The position numbers were made by a program, and so were the translations under genes. A stretch of DNA of 64,000 nucleotides from Epiperipatus broadwayi. Lineage: Eukaryota; Onychophora; Udeonychophora; Euonychophora; Peripatidae. Shown piece after piece: positions 1 to 11,600 of this stretch (positions are counted from its first letter, which is position 1; every line of letters starts with the position of its first letter). The stretch is from assembly GCA_028023455.1 (NCBI GenBank), contig JAQFVV010000351.1, positions 126,001-190,000 on the forward strand. The letters run 5' to 3'. Under the pieces are notes generated by a model. It did not search any database. It had not been told where the DNA came from and saw nothing but the letters and a program-made list of their open reading frames with translations.

Positions 1-1004
1 TCATGTTTCTACCTACTAACCCATGTTCAAACCCCTATTTTTCATCCCGCTCCTTTTTGTTGTGTATATATTTTTATGTATATGTTTGAGATGCACGCCT
101 AAATTATAAAACTTAATGTTTCAATAACATGTTTTAAAATTATTATTAATCCTTTTTATTAATTATTAGTTTTTTTATCAAAGTATTATAGATGCGGCTC
201 AAATATATACATAGGAGCAAAACTTACTAACAAAATATTGATGTTTTAAATATTTATTATATGTCATTTTTTTAACTTTTTCTTTTTAAATTGCTTGTTT
301 TTCTATTAAACTATATATATTTTTACAAAATCCAATATGGAAGATGCAAGTGTTGTTAATTGTCTAAAAATAATTAGGGGTTGGAAGCACTATTGTTTTA
401 ATCTGGGGAAGGTATTTTTTTAATTAAAGTTTTACTTAAAAGGGGATTAAGATTAGAGATACTTTTGTTAAAAAAACATGTTGTCAAATCTATTTCTAAT
501 CTGGAAATAGATTTGAATTTATTTTTGGACGTTATCTTACAATTGCATCTTCAAAAAACAACTGATAAAAGAAAAAGTATAAAATGACTGAATTTTGAAT
601 CACAAGTGATTAACTACTACAGAGAGAGATTAGCTACTTTTAGAGAGAGGTATTATAAACATATTTTGTTTTGCTTGAAACTTAAAATGATGTAGCAGTA
701 AATCCACCACTCTTCTCGACCCTATGGGTCAGGGTCATCATCTGCCACTACCGTAATATCCTGCTGCCATGAAATGAAGAAAGGTCTAAAAAGAACTTTA
801 GAATGCTAATAGAAGTTTCCTGCCACTGAAGTACTTGCATTTCAATCACTGTGCATGTGCCATACTTTAAAATGGATTCTTAAAATTGCAAGGTAAATTT
901 CCAAGCTACCACCTAATAGTCAATTTAGTCTAAATAATCTATCAAGATCTCTTTTCATGTATTCTTTAACTTTGCCTTTATATATATATATATATATATA
1001 TAAA

Positions 1005-1045
<41 letters not shown>

Positions 1046-2403
1046 GAATGTAATTTTACTCTCAAATGATTTCTTTATATCTAATCCTATCTCATATGCT
1101 TTTAACCTTCCTTAATTTCAGTGTGGTCATTTATTTATAGATATCTATTACTTGATTTTATATATATATGTTTTTTTTTATTAATTTGCCAATCTCAAAG
1201 CAAACTGGCGAGTTTAATTTATAAAAATCTTTTCTGTCATTTTTATGTAAACCTTCATAAAGCAAGTTATAAACGTCCATTTAAAACAATGCATTATTAA
1301 TTAATATACTCGCCAGATTGTTTTTTGAGCCAACATTCTATTTATGTTTTAATATAATATATATTTGTTTATCACTAGAGTTTCTACCAGGGAAAATCCA
1401 GAACTCAAGCTAATTAACGCTTTGAAATCTTATAAAATATTATTTATTTAATTCTAAAAAAAGGTGACTTAATTGTTTTATATATATATATATATAACTG
1501 CTAGTTATTTTTTTTATACTCTTAAAATATATGCTATGTATTCCAGTTATTGTAAAATCCATGAAGGTGAGATTGAATTATTTTAAATAGTAGGAATGGG
1601 AAGGGGGTGAATCTTAATGTTTCTTTTACTAAATCAAATCTTAACGTATATTTTATTAATTCGAAATCTAAATCTTAAGGTTTCTTTTGCTAAATAAAAT
1701 CTTCAAGTATATTTTAAGTAAATGAAATGTAAATATTCTCTCTCTATATATATTATAATTGCCTGGCATATTATAGTATTCAAACAAGGGTCATTTATTT
1801 TAAAGCTGTAAAATTTATTCAATGTTGTTAGTGACATTCATTCGTACTGTGTTTCTGTCATTTAGCCTATCTTCGTATATATATATATATATTACATGCT
1901 CCTAGTCTTCTAATCTGGGGGTTGCGACAAAGTTTGAACCCATAGATTTCTTTTTTTACCTCGTTCCATAGATAGTTGAGCTATCTGGAACGACATTTAT
2001 TTAGTATAAAATGCCTCTGGCAGTGATCCCGTAAGTTTGGCACATGCTTTGCATATTCACTTCATATAGATAAAAGGCCTTTCGCATCGGTTATACCAGC
2101 AAAAGTCTGGGCCATGCCATGCCTATCCACTTTTCTCTAAGCACTACCCAAGAAGGGGGTGTGAGATTTCATTTTTCATCCAGAAGCACGACCTTTTCCT
2201 TTTAGTTATTTTTAGGCTATTATGTCAGCACCGCAAACTTCTTCATATTTATTATTCCTTTTGCTTCATGACCCAGTTTTAATGCTCTAATATTAAAATT
2301 AAGCTTTGCTTAAAAGATATATATATATAAATGCCAATTACTTCTATTTTATTAATTAAGTTTATTTCAATCATATACAATCTCACCATCGTAATTTATA
2401 TAT
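1..2403. other. AT-rich intergenic or intronic spacer
   Basis: No coding region is supported. The stretch is AT-rich with several (AT)n runs. Around 690-860 and 1905-2200 base composition is more even. In the second patch a roughly 30-base segment near 2030-2060 recurs, degenerate, near 2103-2133 (both contain CATGC, then GC, then TAT and CACTT), so it is probably an old local duplication inside a repeat I do not recognise. A short inverted repeat around the AGCTAT at 1979-1984 is also visible. Confidence 0.6.
974..1042. repeat. (AT)n microsatellite with GCCTTTA/TAAAGGC hairpin
   Basis: A (TA)n run is bounded by GCCTTTA on the left and TAAAGGC on the right (974-1007), giving a perfect hairpin. 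A second AT run follows to about 1042. The bounding hexamers are complementary, so the element can extrude as a cruciform. It is probably simple-sequence DNA, not a gene. Confidence 0.85.
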
Positions 2404-3319
2404 CTATTGTAATGAGAGAAAGATCTTTGAGATTCGCATATACTGACCCTGGGGGCGCCACTAGTCTGAAAATAGGAACTAGACATTTATTTTAGGGTGG
2501 ACAGGATATGCGAATCAAAAGGCATCGAACTACACTCAGGGAGGAACAAGATATCTTAAATATTATTTAGACTGTTGAGAAATCAAAGCACAAAGACAAA
2601 CGTCAGCCAAATTAAGTTTAAACAATTTATTAATTTTATTAAAAGTTGTGCAATAGAGGGAAGACATCTAGCCATGAATACAAAAGTGGCTTATAGTAAC
2701 ATACGCATATTTACCAGGGAGTGCACAAGAGTGTGACAAACATGAAGGCATAAAACACCTTGGCAGCAAAATTATCTCACTTAAAATAGAAGAAATGGTT
2801 AGGAAAATATCTTCTTGCTGGCCAGTTGTAAAATTATAAAACAAACAACAACTTTAGCTTCCTGAATCAGGGATAATAAAACAGTTACTGTCCTTCCGGA
2901 AACCAACGTACCAACGCGAACGTCCGAGCAGTAATATTCTAATTACTGTCATTAAAACGCCACAGGACTACTGTGTGTAATACTCCATTCAAAGTAAATG
3001 TGGTTGATCTCACCTACAAGACAGCAACATATATTTGATTATGATCTTACGTAATCCAGAAAGAAATAGACTATTTTCAGACAACCTGAAGAAATAACTT
3101 GACAAATAGCCAGCAAAAAGATTTTGTTGTTTACACAAACAGTGCAAACGAAACATGTTTAAAGATTCTTTATTGTACAACTAAGGGCAGGTAAATAAAT
3201 ACAGATTATGAAAACTGCCAATGTGTTTTGTAATAGTTAACGAAATAATCAGGTATATATTAAACATATAAAATACAATCACCTTATGCACTCCCTGATA
3301 AACGAAAATTGCAAACAAA

Positions 3320-3347
3320 CTTGGAATCTTAAAACTAAGATTCCAAG
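3320..3347. promoter_or_regulatory. 12-bp perfect stem-loop in the LTR
   Basis: CTTGGAATCTTA and TAAGATTCCAAG form a perfect 12-bp stem around a 4-base loop. The same hairpin is unchanged in the other LTR at 6756-6783. In transcribed LTR RNA it could be a structural, stability or packaging element; function is inferred only from structure and conservation. Confidence 0.6.
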
Positions 3348-4065
3348 ACACACTTTAAATACTAGAAAAGAGTACATACAGATAATAAATAATTAAAAAA
3401 AACAATACCATTTAAAAACATATTTATCATTAGATTGAGCGGAGATTTAATTAAATGCAATTTATTTACCCTGGCTAAAATAGGAAAAAGTTTAGCTTAT
3501 GGTAAGGCAGAGTCCTAGTAATTTGGTGACGAGTGCACACTTTTGATAATAGTTCATCTTTCAGGTCCTTTGACAGTGGCAAGGTAGAGGCAGTGTTTAT
3601 TTTAGAGGTTCATGGCAGGCGTGGGTCCGTCCTTTGTTTAAATTAGCAAGACATTCTAATGATGGCAAAAATTACAGCGGTGGATCTTGACATCTTGCAG
3701 ACCAACGAAGTTTGTCAATAATTATTTAAGTTTTTAGTAGGAATTGAATGTCTGAACAGCTACTCACAATGGTATCTCTTTGCAGGCTATAATCCAAGTG
3801 TGTCTAATAATCTCTCTCTCTAAAAAAATTGGCGGGCTATCCTTGCCTTGCTACATTTCCCGTGCAAAACTTTCATTAGTGTCCATTCTATATTCCAGAC
3901 AGGGCAAATATTAATTTCCTGCTCAATCTAATTTAAGACTTCCAACCAGGGATAATTGAAACAAAAATGACAAATACAAAACTAAATCTCCGCTTTTTTT
4001 TTTTTAGAATTAACTTTAAAATAATTACAATAAAAGCAACAGGAATATATAATTAGCAAGCTTGT

Positions 4066-4093
4066 CTGTTTTTAATCAAATTGATTAAAACAG
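4066..4093. promoter_or_regulatory. 28-base inverted repeat near the LTR end
   Basis: CTGTTTTTAATCAA is followed directly by a near-complementary ATTGATTAAAACAG. The identical structure sits at 7526-7553 in the second LTR. It lies about 185 bases inside the LTR boundary. A role in the element's RNA is possible but untested. Confidence 0.5.
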
Positions 4094-4278
4094 GCGGTGA
4101 AAGTAAACTATTTTAAAATCAATTTTATAAACAAAGTAGTGATCTACTTTAAATATAAATGTGTATGTGTTTTAAATAATACAAATTTTAGCATTAGACA
4201 TTTAATGAAAATGAAGTTGTTTTTTTCCTTTATTAATTTTAGTAATAAAACCATTGAATCAGAAATCAGTCCGGCTCA

Positions 4279-4606
4279 ACTGCCTCAACACGTGATCAAA
4301 AAAAAAAAAACATTCCTGCAACTTTTTTTTTTTTTAAACTATAAACATTTAAAAAACTACTCCTAGAAATTCAGCTGAAAGCACTCATGAAAAACCAAAA
4401 CAATATTTCATTTCTTACATTTATCCATTCTCATAAATCATTAACAATTTTTTTTGTCTGTTTTAAAACAATCCGTCCGATTGCTAAAAGCCGAACCTTT
4501 AACTTTTGTCCGGTGAATCTTTTACTCTTTTTATTAATTTTCTGAAATAAGTTCCTTTCCCTCTCTTATATTTTACCTGCCTAGAATTTATGATTTTGTC
4601 TCTTTC
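4279..4606. other. LTR-element interior, non-coding 3' part
   Basis: This lies between the left LTR and the gag-like reading frame. On the element's strand (minus) it is downstream of the coding part and should hold the polypurine tract next to the LTR. Only a weak purine stretch (GTTGAGGCAG, minus strand) is seen there. The rest is AT-rich with A/T homopolymers. Confidence 0.5.
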
Positions 4607-4936
4607 CTATTCTGTTTTGCTTTCTAGCGTATATACCTGAATCTTTCTCTTAACGAAACTTCCCAATTCTTCATCTTTTCCTACTTTATTTTTAGTCATA
4701 TCAACACTAGTAAATGGCAACATTTCATTTCCCATAGACTTTTTACGTGCCTTGAATAAGATTGCTTTATAAATGGCTTTTATTTCTGTTTTAAAATCAT
4801 ATTCCGAAAACTTTTTTTTAGTTTTAAATCCCTGTTCACAACTAACAGTTATTTTACTCAACTCATGTTTAACCTCTTGAGGTAACTTATAACTGTCTCC
4901 AAGATTTTCTTTCTCCACCACACTATCTCTCTCCAC
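4607..4936 (-). pseudogene. Gag-like protein, C-terminal part in a shifted frame
   Basis: A 109-residue open frame overlapping the 3' end of the upstream gag-like frame by 79 bases in another phase. The overlap suggests one ancestral frame broken by a single-base indel near 4900-4950. The translation is lysine- and glutamate-rich. A basic stretch (roughly residues 38-66 of this piece, including FKTKKKFSEYDFKTE) could be a nucleic-acid-binding tail. No CCHC zinc knuckle is visible, unlike many Gypsy Gag proteins. The initiating Met of this piece is probably internal to the original protein. Confidence 0.5.
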
Positions 4937-5364
4937 TCTCTACTTATTTCAAACTTTATTTCCACCCTCTCTGTCCTAGTACTCTCCTGTGCTACTTCAA
5001 TTTCTATATCTTTTACGACTACTTTTTCTACTTCCTGACTCTCTTTACTCATCTCATTTTTCAAATCGTTTTCCATCTCCACTTCTTTTTGTTGAGTTTC
5101 TTCTACTCTTCCTGTCATTTCTCTTCTCATTTCTTTCATTTCTTCTCTCAGCTCCTGCAGCATTGTATGTTTACTCTGTTTTATTTTTAGTAACTCTTGT
5201 CGTATTTCTTTCATCGTGGCTTGCCGACTTTGTTTCATTTCTATTAACAACCTCATCATCATCTGTGTCTTGCTCTCTTCTTTTTCTACTATCTGGGGGT
5301 ATTTAAATGAAACAGGGCTTTCTTCCAAACCTGCCGCCCAGTCACCTTTTTCTTTACCTTCCAT
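4858..5364 (-). CDS. Gag-like coiled-coil protein of the LTR element
   Basis: A 168-residue frame whose ATG lies about 480 bases downstream of the 5' LTR on the minus strand. After a short acidic N-terminus (about residues 1-28), residues 30-125 are strongly charged and heptad-like, with repeated Met, Leu and Ile spaced among Arg, Lys, Glu and Gln (for example MKEIRQELLKIKQSK). That indicates a long coiled coil, typical of the N-terminal half of Gag in many invertebrate Ty3/Gypsy elements. The last ~25 residues look like frameshift read-through, since the likely continuation is the overlapping frame at 4607-4936. No enzyme domain is present. Identification as Gag rests on position in the element and coiled-coil character; no homologue could be checked. 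Confidence 0.55.
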   Translation of the reverse strand: MEGKEKGDWAAGLEESPVSFKYPQIVEKEESKTQMMMRLLIEMKQSRQATMKEIRQELLKIKQSKHTMLQELREEMKEMRREMTGRVEETQQKEVEMENDLKNEMSKESQEVEKVVVKDIEIEVAQESTRTERVEIKFEISREWREIVWWRKKILETVISYLKRLNMS

Positions 5365-5842
5365 TTTTATACAACACTAACTCGCTATACTAACTTTTTT
5401 TTAAACAAAAATCTCAAAGCAAATAAAACGCTATTTATTTATATGCAAGAAGACAACAAACTATTTTTACTACTTTTAAATTCGAAAATTTACTCCGAAC
5501 GATTTTTTTTTTTAAACCACAAAAAAAAAAAAACTATTTATTATTATATATCATATGAAAAAGATGAACTATATATATTTCTCTTAAAAAAAAAATTAAC
5601 TCTGACAGACTTTTTTAGAAAATACGCTATTTATTGTTTATTTATTTATGTCATATGAAAAAGACAAAACCCCATTCTACCAAACTGCTCCAACAATACA
5701 TGCAATAATGAACAAAAATCGAACCTCTACTGACTAGATCTTGCCACTTACACCTGAAATCTTTCTCAACCGTCCAAACAAAATCTCACATGGGTTTGAA
5801 AACTCGGAGGCTCCACATTGACGCACCAAAAATTACTATATA
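5365..5842 (-). other. LTR-element 5' leader with possible primer-binding site
   Basis: The untranslated leader between the 5' LTR (right copy) and the gag-like ATG. On the plus strand 5811-5828 reads CTCCACATTGACGCACCA, ending in CCA like a mature tRNA 3' end, so its complement is a candidate primer-binding site. It is 14 bases from the LTR, further than usual, and I cannot match it confidently to one tRNA. The remainder is A/T-rich without open frames of note. Confidence 0.45.
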
Positions 5843-7740
5843 TGCAACGGGAGAAAGATCTTTGAGATTCACATATACTGACCCCAGGGGCACCACTAGT
5901 CCGAAAATAGGAACTAGACATTTATTTTAGGGTGGACAGGATACGCGAATCAAAAGGCACCGAACTACACTCAGGTAGGAACAAGATATCTTAAATATTA
6001 TTTAGACTGTTGAGAAATCAAAGCACAAAGACAAACATCAGCCAAATTAAGTTTAAACAATTTATTAATTTTATTAAAAGTTGTGCAATAGAGGGAAGAC
6101 ATCTAGCCATGAATACAAAAGTGGCTTATAGTAACATACCAGTATTCACCAGAGAATACACAAGAGTACGACAAACATGAAGGCATAAAACACCTTGGCA
6201 GCAAAATTATCTCACTTAAAATAGAAGAAATGGTTGGGAAAATATCTTCTTGCTGGCCAGTTGTAAAATTACAAAACAAACAACAACTTTAGCTTCCTGA
6301 ATCAGGGATAATAAAACAGTTACTGTACTGCCGGAAACCAACGTACCAGCATGAACGTCTGAGCAGTAATATTCTAATTACTGTCATTAAAATGCCGCAG
6401 GACTGCTGTGCATAATACTCCATTCAAAGTAAACATGGTTGATCTCATTTACAAGACAGCAACAGATATTTGATTACGATCTTACGTAATCCAGAAAGAA
6501 ATAGACTATTTTCAGACAACCCAAAGAAATAACTTAACAAATAGCCAGCAAAAAGATTTTGTTGTTTGCGCAAACAGCGCAAACGATACACGTTTAAAAA
6601 TTCTTTATTGTACAACTAAGGGCAGGTAAATAAACACAGATTATAAAAACTGCCAATGTGTTTTGTAATAGTTAATGAAATAATCAGGTATATATTAAAC
6701 ATATAAAATAACAATCATTTTATGCACTCCCTGATAAACAAAAATTGCAAACAAACTTGGAATCTTAAAACTAAGATTCCAAGACACACTTTAAATACTA
6801 GAAAAGAGTACATGCAGATAATAAATAATTAAAAAAAACAATACCATTTTAAAACATATTTATCATTAGATTGAGTGGAGATTTAATTAAATGCAATTTA
6901 TTTACCCTGGCTAAAATAGGAAAAAGTTTAGCTTACGGTAAGGCAGAGTCCTAGTAATTTGGTGACGAGTGTGCACTTTTGATAATAGTTCATATTTCAG
7001 GTCCTTTGACAATGGCAAGGTAGAGGCAGTGTTTATTTTAGAGGTTCATGGCATGAATGAAGAAGAGCTGGTAGGCATGGGTCCATCCTTTGTTTAAATT
7101 AGCAAGACATTCTAATGATGGCAAAACTCACAGTGGTGGATCTTGACATCTTGCACACCAACGAAGTTTGTCAATAATTATTTAAGTTTTTAGTAAGAAT
7201 TGAATGTCTGAACAGCTACTCACAATGGTATCTCTTTGCAGGCTATAATCCAAGTGTGTCTAATAATCTCTCTCTCTCTAAAAAAAAATTGGTGGGCTAT
7301 CCTTGCCTTGCTACATTTCCCATGCAAAACTTTTATTAGTGTCCATTCTATATTCCAGACAGGGCAAATATTAATTTCCCACTCAATCTAATTTAAGACT
7401 TCCAACCAGGGATAATTGAAACAAAAATGACAAATACAAAACTAAATCTTCGCTTTTTTTTTTTTAGAATTAACTTTAAAATAATTACAATAAAAGCAAG
7501 AGGAATATATAATTAGCAAGCTTGTCTGTTTTTAATCAAATTGATTAAAACAGGCGGTGAAAGTAAACTATTTTAAAATCAATTTTATAAACAAAGTAGT
7601 GATCTACTTTAAATATAAATGTATATGTGTTTTAAATAATAATACAAATTTTAGCATAGACATTTAATAAAAATGAAGTTGTTTTTTTCCTTTATTAATT
7701 TTAGTAATAAAACCATTGAATCGGAAATCAGTCCGGCTCA
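5843..7740 (-). repeat. LTR, right copy (5' LTR on the element's strand)
   Basis: An 1898-bp repeat starting TGCAACGG and ending CCGGCTCA (plus strand), collinear with 2408-4278. On the element's strand it would drive transcription toward the gag-like frame. Hairpins at 6756-6783 and 7526-7553 match those in the other LTR. Confidence 0.9.
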
Positions 7741-7744
7741 CTAT

Positions 7745-8526
7745 ATTTAAGAGTATCTACATGCCTTGGGGAAAATAAAACATTTGCCTTACTATTGTTA
7801 AAATAATTAGTCATTAAATATTTTGTCATTTAGATTCAAATATAATCAAATGTTTTCAAATGTATTTTATTTATTTTCACGACCGTAATGGCATGAAAAT
7901 AATTTATCTCATATCTGTAATGAATCCCAGAACGCTCCCTGAAATAATGCTAGTCACCATGTTTCAGAACCATAATCCAAAGCGTTAATAGCAATATTAT
8001 GTAATTCCTTTTATTAACTGATTGGCATCTTAATATTGGACCCACCAAAGATGTGTTTTTATTTGTAATATATTATTTAGCTAATAAAGAGCATATGAGA
8101 AATAATAGCGTGAATGGCACTATGTAATTATCTACCACTTGCTCATTCATGCACATACTAATGTACTTAATTTATCAATGTATATAAATAATTTTTCATT
8201 ATATTAAACTATATTTTATTGTCTAACTTATTTGAGTAGTTCGAATTCCTTTTCCTCCACTTCCACATATTACAGCCATGCTTATCTATTATTTTAATGT
8301 AGTCATAGTTAATAGATGTCTCATTGTTTTGCTCAGCTCTGCTAGTTGGCCAGATTAAGATTAATTCTCATGGGCCATCACTATTATGTTATCCATTAGG
8401 TGTTTGATCTGGGGTTTAGAGAGTGGGTGCGAATTCAGGCTGGTGCCTGACCTAAATCTTGGGCTTGACTTGGTTTGAAGTACATTTTGTAAGTTCCAAC
8501 TCATGTTAGATGGATAAACATGTTTT
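7745..8526. other. AT-rich spacer, nothing recognised
   Basis: No credible reading frame, RNA gene or repeat beyond low-complexity AT sequence. Confidence 0.6.
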
Positions 8527-8533
8527 GACTGGC

Positions 8534-8567
<34 letters not shown>

Positions 8568-8588
8568 GCCATTACAATTTAGACTGGC

Positions 8589-8622
<34 letters not shown>

Positions 8623-8636
8623 GCCATTACAATTTA
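8527..8636. repeat. Tandem duplication of a 55-bp AT hairpin
   Basis: Two consecutive units each read GACTGGCATA, (AT)n, then TTGTGCCATTACAATTTA. Within a unit TGGCATAAT and ATTGTGCCA are nearly complementary, so each AT run is the core of a hairpin. The duplication is recent because flanks and run lengths agree. The open frame across it (minus strand, rich in YIYIYI) is an artefact of the AT run. Confidence 0.9.
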
Positions 8637-11600
8637 GTCCTTAGCTAAATTTGTAGTAATGTGCATGAAAGAAAATGTGGGACAAAAATCATCATCACAT
8701 TTTCATTTAGTAAAGGAAACTGTAGGGCACCCAAGTTAAACCCTACAAGATCCAGTTCTACAAGCTTAAGACAAAAAGAGAGTGAGGCAACAGTTATATT
8801 CTTTATTTGTTTGTGTGTTGATAAAAAAACTCAAAAAGAGTAGTACACACACTTAATTATTCAGTATTTAATTTTTTTTTGTTAAAAAGTAAAGTAATAA
8901 CACACATATATAGGCAATGTGTGTGTAACTGTTTAATTATCATTGTATATTTCAAATATCATACTCTCTTCAAAGCTAACCTACATTTGCTAAATTCTAA
9001 TATTTTATTCTATTTCTATTTTATTATTTTATTTCTATTTTTGTTCCTTGTCTATGATTATAATTCGAGGTTTAAAAGTTGTAGTTTGGGGTTTAAAAAT
9101 TGTAAGAGTTTAATGTAGATATTAAGATTATAAAAGGCATTTAGATTATTTTATAGGCCTGTTTTATAAATAATTTGAATGAGTGTGTGTGTACATTACA
9201 TACATAAATGTATATTTTATTATATATTGAAAAAGAAGAAAGGTTAAATCTGTCAAATTTTTTTTTTATTCAACAATTTTGTGTTAAAGGAGAAAATCTG
9301 TTGAATTAGATATATATTTTGTAACAATTTTGTTTTTATAAATGATTGTTTGTCATTTTGGAGTTTAAGCTTGGTGAGAACTCTAATTTTAAAAATGTCT
9401 CATCCTAAGATCAAAAAGAAGGAAGCTCAAAATTTAGGTGTTACATATGTGAAGAAAAAGGATTAAATCTATTTTTTCCTTCAAAACAAAAGTTTGTCTA
9501 AAAATCAGGATAGTGAGATTTTTCATACTATCCCGCTAAAAAATGATTTGGTTGAAAATAAGTTATAAATCTAATTAAAAGAGGTGGTCGGAAAAAAAAA
9601 TCGGATATAAAAGCAGTCTGGAAAATCAGTTGAGGATTATTAAAATTATTGAAACTAAGGAAGCAATCATTTTAATTCTGCAAATATCAATTTTAAAAAT
9701 CATTTTAATATAAAGTTGTTTTTTTTGGTGAAGAATTAAAATAAATATAAATCTTGTCTGGGAAATTCCCTGATTCATCCCAGAACTATCACATAGAAAA
9801 AAAATGTCTTGTCTGAAATGAAATTAAAAATATTCTACATCTGATGACTGATTGAGAAAAATTCGATATTTTAAGCAAAAGAAACATTCACCTGCATTTG
9901 AAAGCTGAAGGAAAATGATTAATTGACTGATAAGTATTAACTCATCTAGTACAAATTGAATCATCTACTACAAATTGAATCCAGTGACTGAGTTTAAACC
10001 CAAAAAAAAGTATAAACCTGAAGACAACTGATATACTTCATCAACTAAAAGAATCATGCTTGACAGGAAGAGAAGAAAAGTTGATATAATGATTTCCAAA
10101 TTGTCCACTAAAGTAAATAACCTCAATAAAATCATCATCACACCTCAGGAAAGAGATTGTCCCAAGGAAAAATGGAAATTGTGGCTGCAAAAGTATAGAC
10201 ATTAAACAAGATAAATTTGAATTATTGGAAGTCGCTACAAAGAATAGAACTGATAATATAAATTTTTCTTTTATATATTTTCTTTATGATATCAGAGACT
10301 TAGTAAAAATTTAGCAACAGAGTGGTATATTTTTGTTTAAAGAACTTTTAAAACAACCAAGATCAATTGAAGCCCAGAATTTCTTAATAATGATAAACAT
10401 AAGCTTCACTAATGATTTTATGTGTACTAAAATTATGATTGTCTATTAACTTAAAGTTATGAAATGTTATTAATATGTAACATATTTTGTTTTGTTATTG
10501 TTATTTTGTTTTAAATAATATTTTTGTTATTATGGGGATAAAACACGCACATACATAATAATATAATACTTGTTGCATATATGTAATTGTGTGTGAATGT
10601 AAAACAATAGGCAATATTATGAATATTAGAGTATTATGTTTTAAGTTAAAATATAGCATTTCAGAGCTTAGAAGGGAGGAGGAGAAAAAGGTACTTTAAA
10701 CTTGTTTTTAAAACTTGCTCTTTCCAATTTTACTAACATTTATTTTTTATCATTCTTCTTTACATGTTAGATTTATAAAGGTATGTGTACAAAAGAGAAA
10801 AGAGATAAAAAAAAGAGTATTTTTTTTAGATATTTTCTGGTGGAGTGAGAATCTTAGCAAATTTGACATCTAATTTAATATAAAATTATACCAGTTATGG
10901 GAAAGGGGGAAGAATTTAAAATTAATGTTATGATTTTAAAACAGTCGATTATGATTATTGTTGTTATTGTTAATATAAATTTTCATGTATAGAAATTTTT
11001 ATGTATATGTTAGAAATGCAGTAATAAATGTGAATTTGTTTTATTAAATGAGGCATATATATTTCATTAGGAATATTTTTTTATATTAGTTGTGATCATT
11101 CATCATCAAGGTGAATATTAGCTATTTAAGTTCCAATTAGATATATTAAGATTAGCCACTAATTATTAATTTCTGAAACTAAATTTTATGATTAGGCTTA
11201 GCCCTAAAGCTGTGGTTGAAACCATTATCATTTATCATTATCATCATCAACACCATCACGTTTTTAATTAATGGGATAGATAAATGTTTAAAGGCCATAG
11301 ATAAATAAGTGATTTCATAGTATTTAGTTGACATTCGTGAATAAATATTATAACCACCATTACATCATCTATGTTATGCCAGGATGAGTGAATTGCCATC
11401 CTAAATTAATAATATAATCTGAGCTCGTAAAACTTATAAAAAAATATTGAAACACATTTATTATGTTAAGATGTAAGAAATGATTTCTGTCTAATGAATT
11501 TTATATACTCCACTTTAGTTTAAAGATGTTTTATGTTTACCTAAATGTTATTGCATACAGTGATATGGGTCTAAAAGCAAAATCCTCCATTTTTATTAGA

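Larger units (their letters stand above)
2408..4278 (-). repeat. LTR, left copy (3' LTR on the element's strand)
   Basis: An 1871-bp repeat starting TGTAATG and ending CCGGCTCA on the plus strand. It aligns end to end with 5843-7740. The main length difference is about 25 bases present near 7047-7072 and absent near 3611, bounded in the longer copy by GGCA, so it is probably a deletion between short repeats. Many substitutions between the copies are transitions at CpG. It contains two strong hairpins, at 3320-3347 and 4066-4093. An LTR normally carries promoter and polyadenylation signals; I could not fix a transcription start. Confidence 0.9.
2404..7744 (-). mobile_element. Non-autonomous LTR retroelement (gag-only, TR-GAG/LARD-like)
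   Basis: Two near-identical direct repeats (2408-4278 and 5843-7740) each begin with TG and end with CA. The pair is flanked by the 4-bp direct repeat CTAT (2404-2407 and 7741-7744), the expected signature of LTR-retroelement integration. The 1564-bp interior (4279-5842) has no protease, reverse transcriptase, RNase H or integrase. It carries only a minus-strand, frame-broken gag-like reading frame, so I orient the element on the minus strand. On that strand a CCA-complement, tRNA-like primer-binding site candidate lies 14 nt inside the 5' LTR. That is further than usual, so the priming call is weak. Interior size and content match gag-only non-autonomous elements, which need enzymes from a relative. 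Family membership (Gypsy is likely from the 4-bp duplication) is inference. Confidence 0.88.

Noticed and set aside
1915-2005. tRNA-derived SINE on the minus strand (TAGCTC and GGGTTCAAAC-like boxes)
   Set aside because: Boxes are degenerate, no second copy or target duplication was seen, and the cloverleaf does not close.
4097-4366. Plus-strand open frame of 89 codons
   Set aside because: It crosses the LTR/interior boundary and consists of AT-rich low-complexity translation.
4989-5306. Plus-strand open frame of 105 codons
   Set aside because: It is the antisense shadow of the charged gag-like coiled coil; Leu/Ser/Phe-rich translation is the expected complement.
8361-8627. Minus-strand open frame of 88 codons
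   Set aside because: It translates the (AT)n hairpins (runs of YIYI) and has no domain; the repeat explains it.
9390-10250. Decayed LINE ORF1 or gag
   Set aside because: Lysine-rich pieces between stops have no diagnostic motif; AT-rich sequence gives the same by chance.
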